This document shows, one piece after another, positions 53,528 through 63,890 of a DNA stretch of 64,000 nt. Position numbers and translations under genes: made by a program. The stretch is from Gari tellinella (Eukaryota; Mollusca; Bivalvia; Cardiida; Psammobiidae). Each line of letters opens with the position of its first letter. The first letter of the stretch is position 1. The DNA lies in contig OV277861.1 of the NCBI GenBank assembly GCA_922989275.2, positions 37,512,623-37,576,622 on the forward strand, in the 5' to 3' direction. Under the pieces are notes generated by a model. It saw nothing but the letters and a program-made list of their open reading frames with translations, searched no databases and was not told the origin of the DNA.

Positions 53528-53635
53528 GAACAGGTTATAAAGCGTTTGAGCTGAGTCTGTGTGTTCTCAAGCATCTGACCAATCAAATGCTTGAGAACGA
53601 CTTTAGACTTAACTGAAAAGCTTTATAACTATGGA
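53528..53635. repeat. Foldback related to 17190-17301
   Basis: GGTTATAAAGCGTTTGAGCT, GTTCTCAAGCATCTGACCAA / TCAAATGCTTGAGAACGACT, AAAGCTTTATAACTATGGAC. Confidence 0.75.
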
Positions 53636-53639
53636 CCCA

Positions 53640-54275
53640 TGACTACCTAGCTTGTGATTGTATTTGGGGTGGGGGTCAAGGTCAAGGTTGCTGTTACTGA
53701 AAATAGAAAACCGGTTTACGGCCAATAACCAGACCAAACTTTGTAAATAACTTCAGATTGGATAGACCATAGATATCTTAAGAGACTAGATCGGCCACCT
53801 AGCGCTGTGCTCCCATTGGTCGACGGTCAGAAAGACGCCATTTTGGTATGTGTATCATACACTTTCCCTCCGGCGACAAAATATGATTTACTTTTAATTA
53901 AGAATGAGTTCGTAGTACATACATCTTGTAACATATATATGCACCGTAAAATGACAATCAAACGATAATAAACACAAAATGATGGTAATTCCTATTTAAC
54001 TTACTAAAATCATCGGTTAATCATAGCAACTATGGAACGCTTCTTAGCAACTTCTGTAGTCAATGACGCACCGCCAACGTAGACGGGATTACCTGTGCAT
54101 AACATGTGGCCTGTGGCCGATCTAGGTTATTTTAAGATATCTATGGGATAGACCACTTACATATAAGACCAAACTTTGTATTTAGCAAGCTTACATTAAG
54201 AACTAGCTTAGGATCAGTAAGGAAAGCCTTAAAACCTGGTTTCGTGGGATGCAACTTTTCTTGTTTCTAATCTAG
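53640..54275. repeat. Mostly unrecognised; AGGTCA-type repeat pieces
   Basis: GGGGTCAAGGTCAAGGTTGC, GAAAACCGGTTTACGGCCAA and CCAAACTTTGTATTTAGCAA match modules of 62560-63250. No gene seen. Confidence 0.5.
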
Positions 54276-54279
54276 CAGA

Positions 54280-54365
54280 TTGTAACTACAAGCAGGCTGA
54301 AAGTAGAGAAGAATACTGCTTTACTTTTAAGCTGCTTTAAGTACACAACTCTACTAAATGAAGCA
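54280..54365. mobile_element. MITE family B, deleted
   Basis: CAAGCAGGCTGAAAGTAGAG, TACTGCTTTACTTTTAAGCT. Confidence 0.5.
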
Positions 54366-54674
54366 AACTGATATGGAGTAACGGGGAAAATGTGTTTAAC
54401 TCCAACGCTACGTACATGTACCCGGCGAGCGAAGGCTGTGTGATGGATGTTAAGGTAGCGTGACATGGTTCCTTCAGCAAACGTCACACGCTATTGTTTT
54501 CAGATCAGATAACATCGATATGGTCATGCCAGGTTGATTTGAAATCGAGAGCCATCGTACTCATTTGTCTTAGTTGTTTATAATTGATGAGATAGCTAGT
54601 CTCCTTGTTATAGATATTCATTGACATTTTATACTACGAGACACACTTTTTCTGTACTTTGTAAGAGTACAGGC

Positions 54675-54885
54675 TTGTATTCTTAAGGTTGACGACCCCT
54701 AATGAGATGGGACAAAATTCGCTACTCTACGTACAGCGATCGGCCATTCTCGTCAACTGCCGGCTTGTTCCGAACATGGTTCGGGACATATCGGAAGTTG
54801 AGAAAAATGGTCAATCGCCTTCCCAAGAGTTCCGATAATGATTGACATTGACCCGATCTCATTAGGAGTTCTCAACCGTAACCCC
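54675..54885. mobile_element. Inverted-repeat element, unnamed
   Basis: AAGGTTGACGACCCCTAATG, AGATGGG at one end and CCCGATCTCATTAGGAGTTC, TCAACCGT at the other form the TIR. A related decayed copy is in intron 3 (31625-31885). Confidence 0.7.
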
Positions 54886-54986
54886 GTCAGTTCCAGGCGC
54901 GTAAACACTACATGTAGCAGTGTGTGTCTGTGTGTGTGGGAGGGGGGGGGGGGGGTAAAGGGTTAAAATAGTAGTAGTAGAGTAAG

Positions 54987-55190
54987 TTAACTCATTCACT
55001 CCTGACCTTCGAAATGAGTAATTCCGGTTTTCAATGAAATCTAATGCAATTGTGACTATTTAGGGTTTTAAATACATTGTATCCAAATGACAAACAGTTC
55101 AGACTTTGACCAGAGCGATCCACAAGGAATCATCTGATCTGAGTCTACACTGTTTGCATTGGACATATGTACTATTCAGGCATACTGTTT
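54987..55190 (+). mobile_element. MITE family D, right end decayed
   Basis: TTAACTCATTCACTCCTGAC, CAAACAGTTCAGACTTTGAC, ATCTGATCTGAGTCTACACT. Confidence 0.7.
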
Positions 55191-55611
55191 GTAAAGTACA
55201 AGTAAACCCGTCGCCAGAGAACAACGTGTTAAAATACAGTGGAGAAACCGTTATTCTTTCCCGTATATTTACAATCGCCCCATTACAATTCCGTTGACAA
55301 AAAGTGTGTTCATTTCATATAAACACCAATTTTCGAGAGGGCGGGACTTGTGGAAAAGTTTCGAAGGCCGGGAGGCGGGGCATATGCAGTTTTCATTCGC
55401 GAATTAATCTTTGGAACTTGGGGCAGCAAACATTTGGCGTTTTTTTTCAAAATTTGTTCTCAACCGATCTATGCCTTCCTACTAGTGGAAACCATGATTC
55501 CCGACTAATATTCTTCTTTATAAATGAGATAAATTGCAAGAAAATTGACATAAGAATCTACCTTATAAACAGCGGCCTATATCTTCGTTTCATTTTGACA
55601 ATATTTATCCG
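55191..55611. other. No recognised gene; family A end at 55236-55265
   Basis: ACAGTGGAGAAACCGTTATT is a family A terminus. A 106-codon open frame from 55304 shows no domain or composition that I can recognise as coding. Confidence 0.45.
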
Positions 55612-56166
55612 TTACGCAGAATAGTGGACACGCAGGTGGCCCACTTGCTCTCATTTTCGAGCATAAAAATAAGAAGGGCATTTTTACATAACTTGTAATA
55701 ACTTTTTTTTCTGGACAGATATCGTTCCTGTGCAAACGGCCTGTGTTAGCTTAAACATTTTCCTTTATGATGAAATTTGTTTTGAAAAAATATTTTTATA
55801 AGATTTTGGTCCTTTTTTAAGTTTAAAAAGACACCTCTAAATCACATTAAACAAAGAGTAAAATGCTGAAAATAAGCATCGACACGGATAATATAACACG
55901 ACCTTGTGCATTTATACAAATCGATATCAATTCTGTGCAAACGGGCTCGTATACTTGACTATTTGTTCTTTCTTTTGATATAAATTTAAGAATGGTAAGT
56001 TAATGTTAATTTGGTCCTTTTTCAAATTGAAAATAAAATTAATATGTTCAAAGAGTCGTCGGGAGTTTCCGTAAATACCGAGCGGTAAGAGCCGAACATT
56101 GACGGGCACGCAAGCTAGCGTAGGACAGTTTATCGATAATCTATCGGTGCCCACTATTCTGCCTAA
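55612..56166. mobile_element. Inverted-repeat element with two diverged internal units
   Basis: ACGCAGAATAGTGGACAC versus GGTGCCCACTATTCTGCC at the ends. Inside, two ~200-bp units start ATCGTTCCTGTGCAAACGGC and ATCAATTCTGTGCAAACGGG. Confidence 0.55.
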
Positions 56167-56420
56167 CGCTACTTTAAAATTACGTCACTTCTAATGACGT
56201 CATAAATCGGAATTTTTCGCGCCAAACTGTCAAGTTGTTGACAATGGAACTCATTTTTTCTGCTTTCGAATATACAAAGAATCAGTAAATAGGTCATGGC
56301 TTTTCCCTATAGGGTACACATTATTCGTGTTATCGACCTCTAATATGGATTAAACATACACGCGTACTGACACAATGTTTATTTAATGTTAGAAATTACA
56401 GCAAATATATTGTAAATATA

Positions 56421-56572
56421 AGAAATGAACTGATTTTTTTCGGCGTTCAAGCGAAATGAACGACAGAAAATTATCGGCAAATTTACCATGAATCGCTAGC
56501 GCGATTCATGGTATTTGCAGAAATTTTCTGTCGTTCATTTCGCTTGAACGTCGAAAAAATCAGTTCATTTCT
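56421..56572. repeat. Near-perfect foldback, arms about 70 bp
   Basis: AGAAATGAACTGATTTTTTT, CGGCGTTCAAGCGAAATGAA, CGACAGAAAATT and complement around ATCGCTAGCGCGAT. It ends at the exact point where a family A copy starts without its left TIR. Confidence 0.92.
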
Positions 56573-56796
56573 TAATTAAACGCAAACGAAACGCAAACGC
56601 AACACACTGAAATGGAGAAAATGACAACATTTTGATAATTTTAACTTTTCATTTTAATCTGAGTGGCAAACAGTTTGGAGCCTGATGAGACGCCGGGTTA
56701 CCCGGCGTCTGCTCTGGCTCAAAACAGTTTGCAAAGGAAATAGTAGTTTTAGCGTAAACGCGTTTATTGAGAAAGAATAAAGTTTTCTCCACTGTA
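56573..56796 (-). mobile_element. MITE family A lacking its left TIR
   Basis: AATTAAACGCAAACGAAACG, stem AACAGTTTGGAGCCTGATGA and complement, GTTTTCTCCACTGTA. Confidence 0.88.
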
Positions 56797-56904
56797 CCAT
56801 GCAGAAGTATCGTAAGAGAAGTGGTCGCTAATGAAATGCATGTATACACAACCGGCAATTAGTCTTCTTATATAAATTAACCCCATTCACTACTGTCTTG
56901 CACG

Positions 56905-57156
56905 TACAGTGGAGAATGTTTTATTCTTTCCCAATAAACGCGTTTACGCTAAAACTATTATTTGCAGTGCAAACAGTTTGGAGCCAGATCAGACGCCGGG
57001 TAACCCGGCGTCTGATCAGACTCCAAACTGTTTGCCACCAAGATAAACATGAAATATCAGAATTGACCAAAAGTTGTTCTTTTTTATACGTTTTAGTGCT
57101 TTGAGTTTGCGTACGTTTGCGTTTAAACGGGAAAGAATAACAGATTCTCCACTGTA
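56905..57156 (+). mobile_element. MITE family A2
   Basis: TACAGTGGAGAATGTT to CAGATTCTCCACTGTA; near-perfect stem. Confidence 0.93.
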
Positions 57157-57279
57157 CCAGAGTACTATGGGTATTTGCAGACAGCTTGGATCCTGATCAG
57201 ACGCTGCGAAATGATGCGTCTTGTCAGGATCCAAACAGTTGGCAATGGAAACAATAGCTTGAGAGTGAAAGGGTTCATA
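57157..57279. mobile_element. MITE family E fragment between two A2 copies
   Basis: TTTGCAGACAGCTTGGATCC, TGATCAGACGCTGCG, complement, GAGAGTGAAAGGGTT. Confidence 0.6.
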
Positions 57280-57529
57280 TACAGTGGAGAATCTGTTATT
57301 CTTTCCCGTTTAAACGTAAACGTACGCAAACGCAAAGCACTAAAACGTAGAAAAGTACAACTTTTGGACAATTCTGATAATTCTTGTTTATCTTGGTGGC
57401 AAACAGTTTGGAGCCTGATCAGACGCCGGGTTACCCGGCGTCTGATCTGGCTCCAAACTGTTTGCACTACAAATAATAGTTTTACCGTAAACGCGTTTAT
57501 TGGGAAAGAATAACAGATTCTCCACTGTA
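57280..57529 (-). mobile_element. MITE family A2
   Basis: TACAGTGGAGAATCTG to CAGATTCTCCACTGTA, 250 bp, reverse orientation, nearly identical to 41742-41991. Confidence 0.95.
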
Positions 57530-57594
57530 TAAGATACCGTATGTCGACCATTGAAACAGATTACAAATCAATAGTGTTAAGCTCCCACTCACTA

Positions 57595-58075
57595 TTTCTT
57601 TGTCGCTGTCTGTCTGTCGTATTTTTTCTTGTGACTGTTTGTAAGGTTTTCTTCTGTGTGTTTGTCTATTTATTTGTTTCTGTCTTACTATCTGTCAAGT
57701 TACCACTTTTTGGTCTATAGCTATATCTGTCTTTCTTTCTATCTGTATGTATGTATAGCTGTCTGTCTAGGACGATTACATGTACCTGTATGGCCGTTTA
57801 TCTATAAATATGAATATTTGCCTCTGACTTAGATCTCTATCTTCTTTTTCTGTATCTGGCTGTCTGTATGTGCTTTGTGTCTGCCTGTCTGTCTTACCGT
57901 CTGACCGTCCGTCCGCCCTTTTGTACCTCTGCCATCTCTATATCTTAGTCTCTGTGTGTGTTTGACTGTCTGTTGGTTTGTTTGTCTGGTTGTCTGTCTA
58001 TTTGTCTGCCTGTCAACCTATCTTTCTGTCTGTCTTTCTGTTTGTATGTCTCTGTTTTTATGCCCCCGCACGACT
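57595..58075. repeat. CTGT/TTTG-rich low-complexity tract
   Basis: Imperfect CTGTCTGTCTGT-type repeats interspersed with TTTGTTTG. Confidence 0.7.
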
Positions 58076-58560
58076 TAGTCGGGGCATATTGCTTTTGGTC
58101 TTTCTGTCTGTCTGTTTGCCTTTACACAACTTTAACCTTAGCTATAACTTTTGAACAGCATGGGAAAGAGACTTAATATTTGGTGTGTGTACTCATCTCA
58201 AGAAGCTCTTGAGGTCAGTACAACTTGGGCCATGTCTTGCAAATGTCAGCGCATTTAGAGGTCATTTAGAGGTAAAATCGGATGAAGAGGGAGATAACTC
58301 ATCCTATATTATTTCAAGTGAATAGGAAGGGAGATAACTCATCCTAACTGGCCATAAATATTTGACCTTGTTATGACGACGACGTCATGATGATGATGAT
58401 GGTGCACTTGAATAAGCTAGAAAAAGCTTGTTTCTTTGTACATTTTCATCACAACAACAGCAAGGAGTACAATTATAGCTTGCTGCTTGAAAGCAAAATG
58501 AAAACATTGCAGTGAAAAAAAACTCGGGGGCATTTTTCACTTTCTGTGACACCATTCTTG
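58060..58560. repeat. Mollusc-type dispersed repeat (family L)
   Basis: TGCCCCCGCACGACTTAGTC, GGGGCATATTGCTTTTGGTC, GGGAGATAACTCATCCTA twice, GACGACGTCATGATGATGAT, AAAACTCGGGGGCATTTTTC. Confidence 0.7.
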
Positions 58561-59079
58561 TTTCTTCCTTTCACCGTCACGCTCATTGTCTCCATTTCTC
58601 CCGGTATAATAACTTATATGGTACAACACATATGGATGTTTTAGAGAACGATAACCATTTTCTGTTTTAAATTAGAAATATCATCACGGACTGAAATATG
58701 AAATACATGTAGAACAGTTAGGCCGAGATAAACCACAACGCGGCACTAAGCCAGACTATCTATGTGTTTAATCCAAAACAAAATGTCTGATCACAATCTC
58801 GTAAAATTTAGATTAAAACAGATTGAATATGAATCAAATAGACATAATTGCTGATCAATTAGATTTGAAGAGATGTTTTGTTCTAAAGCAGTTTCGTTCG
58901 TGGTTCGAGTTGGCTATTTATAGTCAACCAATTTTCTTCTTCCTGATCACACGTTGGGAAACTTAGAGTGATCAGGGTCCTGACTGTCATTGTGTTTTTC
59001 CAGTGAACAGAATATTTTCTTTGTTTGTATTTTGTCAGGAACTGATATGGAGATGAACATAAATGAGGTAAAATGCACG
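58561..59079. other. No recognised feature
   Basis: AT-rich; only a short TTCTTCCTGATCACACGTTG / GATCAGGGTCCTGACTGTCA dyad near 58940-58990. Confidence 0.45.
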
Positions 59080-59328
59080 TACAGTGGATAGTGTGTTATT
59101 CTTTCCCAATAAACGCGTTTACGCTAAAACTATTATTTGCAGTGCAAACAGTTTGGAGCCAGATCAGACGCCGGGTAGCCCGGCGTCTGATCAGGCTCCA
59201 ATCTGTTTGCCACCAAGATAAACATGAAATATCAGAATTGACCAAAAGTTGTTCTTTTCTACGTTTTGCGCTTTGCGTTTGCGTACGTTTGCGTTTAAAC
59301 GGGAAAGAATAACAGATTATCCACTGTA
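59080..59328 (+). mobile_element. MITE family A2
   Basis: TACAGTGGATAGTGTG to CAGATTATCCACTGTA. The TIRs share the same GGATA/TATCC change, a compensated pair. Confidence 0.93.
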
Positions 59329-59329
59329 C

Positions 59330-59564
59330 ACAGTGGAGAAGACATTATTCAATCCCGTTGAAACGCAAATGAAATACCAACGCATGGAAAAAATAAGACA
59401 AAATGACTTTCGAGAATTCAGACTATTCATGTTAATCTAGTGACAAACCGTTTTGAGCCTGATGAGACGCCGGTGTCTTTGATGACTCCAAACTGTTTGC
59501 AATTGAAGATATAGTTTTAGCGAAAATGCGTTGTTTTGGGAAGAATAACGTCTTCTCCACTGTA
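59330..59564 (-). mobile_element. MITE family A directly adjoining the previous one
   Basis: ACAGTGGAGAAGACATTATT to CGTCTTCTCCACTGTA, with AAACCGTTTTGAGCCTGATG core. Only CA separates the two elements. Confidence 0.88.
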
Positions 59565-59859
59565 CACATATAGAAAATCATGTTCAGTTTTTCCCTATAA
59601 AGGCATACACAGAAATAAATAACCATTGTGTCCATTGCAAACTATTTAGAGCCGACCAGGCGCCTGGTAGCTCGGTGTCAGAACACGTTTCTTACTACTT
59701 GCCATTCAGATTATATGAAGAAATGTGGAAGAAATTATAAAAAAAGTTATTTTTTTACCAGGTTTTCTGCGAAAAACCTGGTTATAAGATTCAGGTACAT
59801 GTATGTACACACAATAATATTTCTTCAATCAAAATACCTAAAAATTAAATTTCAGAAAT

Positions 59860-59916
59860 AAAAGCAGACGAAAATTGTTTAAAATTGATGACGTCACGGC
59901 AGTGAATGGGGTTAAA
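59860..59916. mobile_element. MITE family E right-end fragment
   Basis: AAAGCAGACGAAAATTGTTT, GATGACGTCACGGCAGTGAA, GGGGTTAA. Confidence 0.55.
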
Positions 59917-60204
59917 TGGGTTTATGGTGCCGATGGTTACATTTTAACAGAACACGGACTTGTTTACCCCTTGGCAATGTAAAATTGGGCGTCATTTAAA
60001 TTCAAATTAGCTTCAGTGAAAATATTTACTCTTTTCATACCGTAATATCGTCTGCTTCTAAATTGACGTATGCAGACACGTCTCTAACGTCTGTTAACAA
60101 TTTGGATCCCAAAAATGTGGATGTCCTGAGGATATCCAAACGTTCTAAGTAAAATATCTATATTTTAAACCGGCGATAGCAGTGGATAATATATTTTATT
60201 TCAG

Positions 60205-61540
60205 ATGCAAGGTTTATTATACCCCCAACACTGTATGGTGGGGGCTATATAGGAAATGCCTTGTCCGTCCGTCGGTCGGTCCGTCCGTCGGTCCGTCGCG
60301 TTTTTTCGGGACATTTGCCTTTTTCTTGACAACTATATACAATACCATTTTCAAACTTGGTATATATTATCAGTGTTATATGGGGACACTCAGTGACAGG
60401 TTTCATAACTCTTGCACAAAATTTGACAAAAGTATGCCCCTTTATAACTTTACAGTTTGTTCCTTAATATGCACATCTGGTGGAAAGGGAGATAACTCAT
60501 CCTATATTATGTCAAGTGACTAAGAAGTGAATAGGAAGGGAGATAACTAATCCCTACTGGCCATAACACTCTGATCATGTGATCATTTCTAAATTTAGAA
60601 ATAATTCCTCAATATGACATATGACAAACCTTGTTATGACAACGACGTCATCATGACGTCATGATGACACCATGATGCTATGGTGATGATGCATTTGAAA
60701 AATCTAGAAAAATCTTGTTTCTTTGTACATTTCCATCACAACAACAAGGGACATTTGCCTTTTTCTTGAAAACTATATACAATACCATTTTCAAACTTGG
60801 TTTATAGTACATGTATCAGTGTTATATGGGGACACTCAGTGACAGGTTTCATAACTCTCGCACAAAATTTGACAAAATAATGCCCCTTTATAACTTTACA
60901 TTTTTTCCTTAATATGCACATCTGGTGGAAAGGGAGATAACTCATTCTATACTATGTCAAGTGACTAAGAAGTGAATAGGAACGGAGATAACTCATCCCA
61001 ATTGGCCATAACACTCTGATCATGTGATCATTTCTAAATTTAGAAATAATTCCTCAATATGACATAATTATGACAAACCTTGTTATGACAAGAACGTCAT
61101 CATGACGTCATGATGACATCATGATGCTATGGTGATGATGCATTTGAAAAATCTAGAAAAAGCTCGTTTCTTTGTAAATTTCCATCACAACAACAACAAG
61201 GAGTATACTTATAACCTGCTGTATGATTTTACTTGAAAGCCAAATGAATACACTGCAGTGACAAAACACCTCGGGGGCATTTGTCACTTTCTGTGACACC
61301 TTGGCCATAACGTTTTGATTACTTAAGATAGAGACTTTATATTTGGTATGTGCATTTACCTCAAGAAGCTCTTGAGTTCAGTAAAATTTAAGTCTTGTCC
61401 GACAAAGGTAAAGGTCATTTAGTGGTCATTTAGCGGTTACTCTGGTGGAAAGGGAGATAACTCATCCTATATTATTTCCAGTGACTAAGAAGTGAGTATG
61501 AAGGGAGATAACTAATCCTACGTAACCGGGTGGTAGTTAC
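60205..61540. repeat. Family L repeat with a 440-bp tandem duplication
   Basis: TATACCCCCAACACTGTATG, GTCCGTCCGTCGGTCGGTCC, then two units starting GGGACATTTGCCTTTTTCTT (60308 and 60748). Each contains GGGAGATAACTCATCC, CTGATCATGTGATCATTTCT and GTCATCATGACGTCATGATG. Confidence 0.85.
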
Positions 61541-61689
61541 GTTCAGGTAATGGGACGAATAAATAACTTCCGGTTTAGTTTTGTAGAGTGATTTCCCTTT
61601 TCTGTTGTGGATGTTTTTTCCGTTGAGAGTAGTATTGTCTCGATTATAAAATGTGATTATATGATTTTCTCTGGATTAGTTCAGTGTTC

Positions 61690-61838
61690 TTTTCCGCGAT
61701 CTGGTATGTCACTTTCTTACGTTATATGAAGTCGCGTATTTTTCCACGAGCATTGTCTTGGAATCGGGCGCGATTTGGTATGTCATTTTCTAACGTTGTA
61801 TGAATTCGCGTATTTTTCCACGTGAGTTGTCTTGGAGA
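61690..61838. repeat. 74-bp tandem duplication
   Basis: TGGTATGTCACTTTCTTACG / TGGTATGTCATTTTCTAACG and GTCGCGTATTTTTCCACG / TTCGCGTATTTTTCCACG, two diverged units. Confidence 0.8.
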
Positions 61839-62575
61839 ATTAATGATATATTAGTAATATCAATTAAACAAACAAAACGTTATATTACGTTATATTGGCG
61901 CCTTGTGACAGGGAGGTTTCCTGTGGGGGTATCAATCACCTTTAGTGATAGTTCTAGTTGCAAATTGGTCCAGAGTTTTTAAGAAAAACCATCAACAATG
62001 ATTTTGATCGGGAGCGTGTTCGTTGTAAACACAACTGGAACGTGGTTCGTTGTAATAAAAAACAACCAAAATCTTATTTGTTTGATAGCTAAACGGATTA
62101 TTTTTTGAATGCAGTTGACGATTATACCCAGACTACTCGACAGACATATTTGGTGTCGATAAGAGCTGAATTTGTTGCCTATTCAGAACAATTTATGGTC
62201 AATAAGCATCAGTTTCTTCAGAAATCGCCGAAACGGTAGAAACTTTTTCAAGTTAAACATCAACCTCAAGCATTTATCCTATAAATAAATTGTACGTATG
62301 CATGCATCAGTGTGTGAGACACTCCATAACAGTTGTCTTGATCTACATTTCAAGCAATATCCAAGGACAAACATCATATTTGTATACTCACATGTGTCGA
62401 TTTGACAACTGACGCCATTTTTAAAGGGAACCGATACGTTACTAGATTAACCGGAACTGAAGCGTTAAGCGGGAGCCCGCTCGTTTTGCCATACCAGTGT
62501 GATGTATTGGAGGGCGGACGGTAGTACGGTCGGCGGCCAGCAAGGGTTATCCGGTCTATAGTTTTACTTTTGATG
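61839..62575. other. No recognised gene
   Basis: A GC-richer patch at 62440-62545 (GGAGCCCGCTCGTTTTGCC) has no identifiable role. Confidence 0.45.
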
Positions 62576-62683
62576 AACATATTTCGACCCTTCTATGTAT
62601 ACAACTAGCTTACTTCAAGACCTAGCTTGGGATTGTATTTTGCGGTCATCGGGTTATGATTAAGATTACTGTTACTTAAAAGA

Positions 62684-63189
62684 GAAAAACGGGTTCCGGT
62701 CAATTACTTTGTATTATATGAGCCAATTTATACCAAACTTTGTATTTTGCAAGACCTAGCTTGGGATTGTATTTGGCGGTCATCCGGTCAATGTCTGAGT
62801 CACGTCTACTAAAAATAAATAGAGACACTATTTCCGGTCAATCACTTCATAGTAGGATGGACATACTAAAAACCTATCTTTGGATTGTTTCCGGGGGGTC
62901 ATCAAATCAAGGTCAAGGTCACTGTTACTAAAAAGAGAAAAACGGGTTCCGGTCAATTACTTTGTATTATATGAGCCAATTTATACCAAACTTTGTATTT
63001 TGCAAGACCTAGCTTGGGATTGTATTTGGCGGTCATCCGGTCAATGTCTGAGTCACGTCTACTAAAAATAAATAGAGACACTATTTCCGGTCAATCACTT
63101 CATAGTAGGATGGACATACTAAAAACCTATCTTTGGATTGTTTCCGGGGGGTCATCAAATCAAGGTCAAGGTCACTGTTACTAAAAAAA
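62684..63189. repeat. 253-bp tandem duplication, units essentially identical
   Basis: Units 62684-62936 and 62937-63189: GAAAAACGGGTTCCGGTCAA, CCAAACTTTGTATTTTGCAA, GGGGGGTCATCAAATCAAGG, TCAAGGTCACTGTTACTAAA. No differences seen across the compared stretch. A partial third unit precedes them (62608-62683). Confidence 0.92.
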
Positions 63190-63279
63190 TAAAAAAGGTA
63201 TCCGGTCAATAAATTCAGACAACATAAGAATTTTGACCAAACTTTGTATTTTACAAGCCTTTATGAGGTGCTTTTAGTC

Positions 63280-63890
63280 ATGTAATCATTTCTAAATTTA
63301 AAAAAATCTCATTATGACAAACGTTGTTATGACGACGACGTCATCATGACGTCATCATGACACCAAAGTGACGTCATGATGCTATGGTGATGATGCATTT
63401 CATAAGTTTTTAGATTTTGCAAACTCTTTGTTATGGCCGCGCACGACTTAGTCGGGGCATATTGTTTTTGGTCTGTCTGTCTGTCTGTCTATATGTCTGG
63501 CTGTTTGTCTGTACACAACTTGAACCTTGGCAATAACATTTGAACAACATGGGATAGAGACTTTATATGTTTGGCATGTGTACTCAGTGACATAGTACCT
63601 CAAGCAGCTCTTTGGCTCAGTACAACTTGAGTCATGTCTGACAAAGGTCAATGTCATTTAGAGGTAATTTAGAGGTGAAATTGGATGAAAAGGGAGATAA
63701 CTCATCCTATATTTTTTTAAGTGAATAGGAAGGGAGACTTTCTGTGACACTATTTGATTTTTACATATACGTACATGTAGTTTAAACCTTTTCAGTTGAA
63801 CAAAAACAAAATTTGACCTAAAAAGAAGTGTTTTTGAATGTAAATCAGTCATTGTCTCTGGCCTCTTTGAAGGATCAGCTCCTCTGTATT
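63280..63890. repeat. Mollusc-type dispersed repeat (family L)
   Basis: GTTGTTATGACGACGACGTC, ATCATGACGTCATCATGACA, GCGCACGACTTAGTCGGGGC, GTCTGTCTGTCTGTCTGTCT, GGGAGATAACTCATCCTATA, AAAAAGAAGTGTTTTTGAAT. Confidence 0.7.

Noticed and set aside
55304..55624. 106-codon open frame as a gene
   Set aside because: No recognisable domain, AT-driven Phe/Ile-rich end, overlaps an inverted-repeat element boundary, no splice support.
41705..57551. Recurrent open frames reading QTVWSQIRRRVTRRLIRLQTV at many loci
   Set aside because: They are translations of the family A hairpin core and TIR-proximal sequence in either orientation. Conservation follows the DNA palindrome, not codons.
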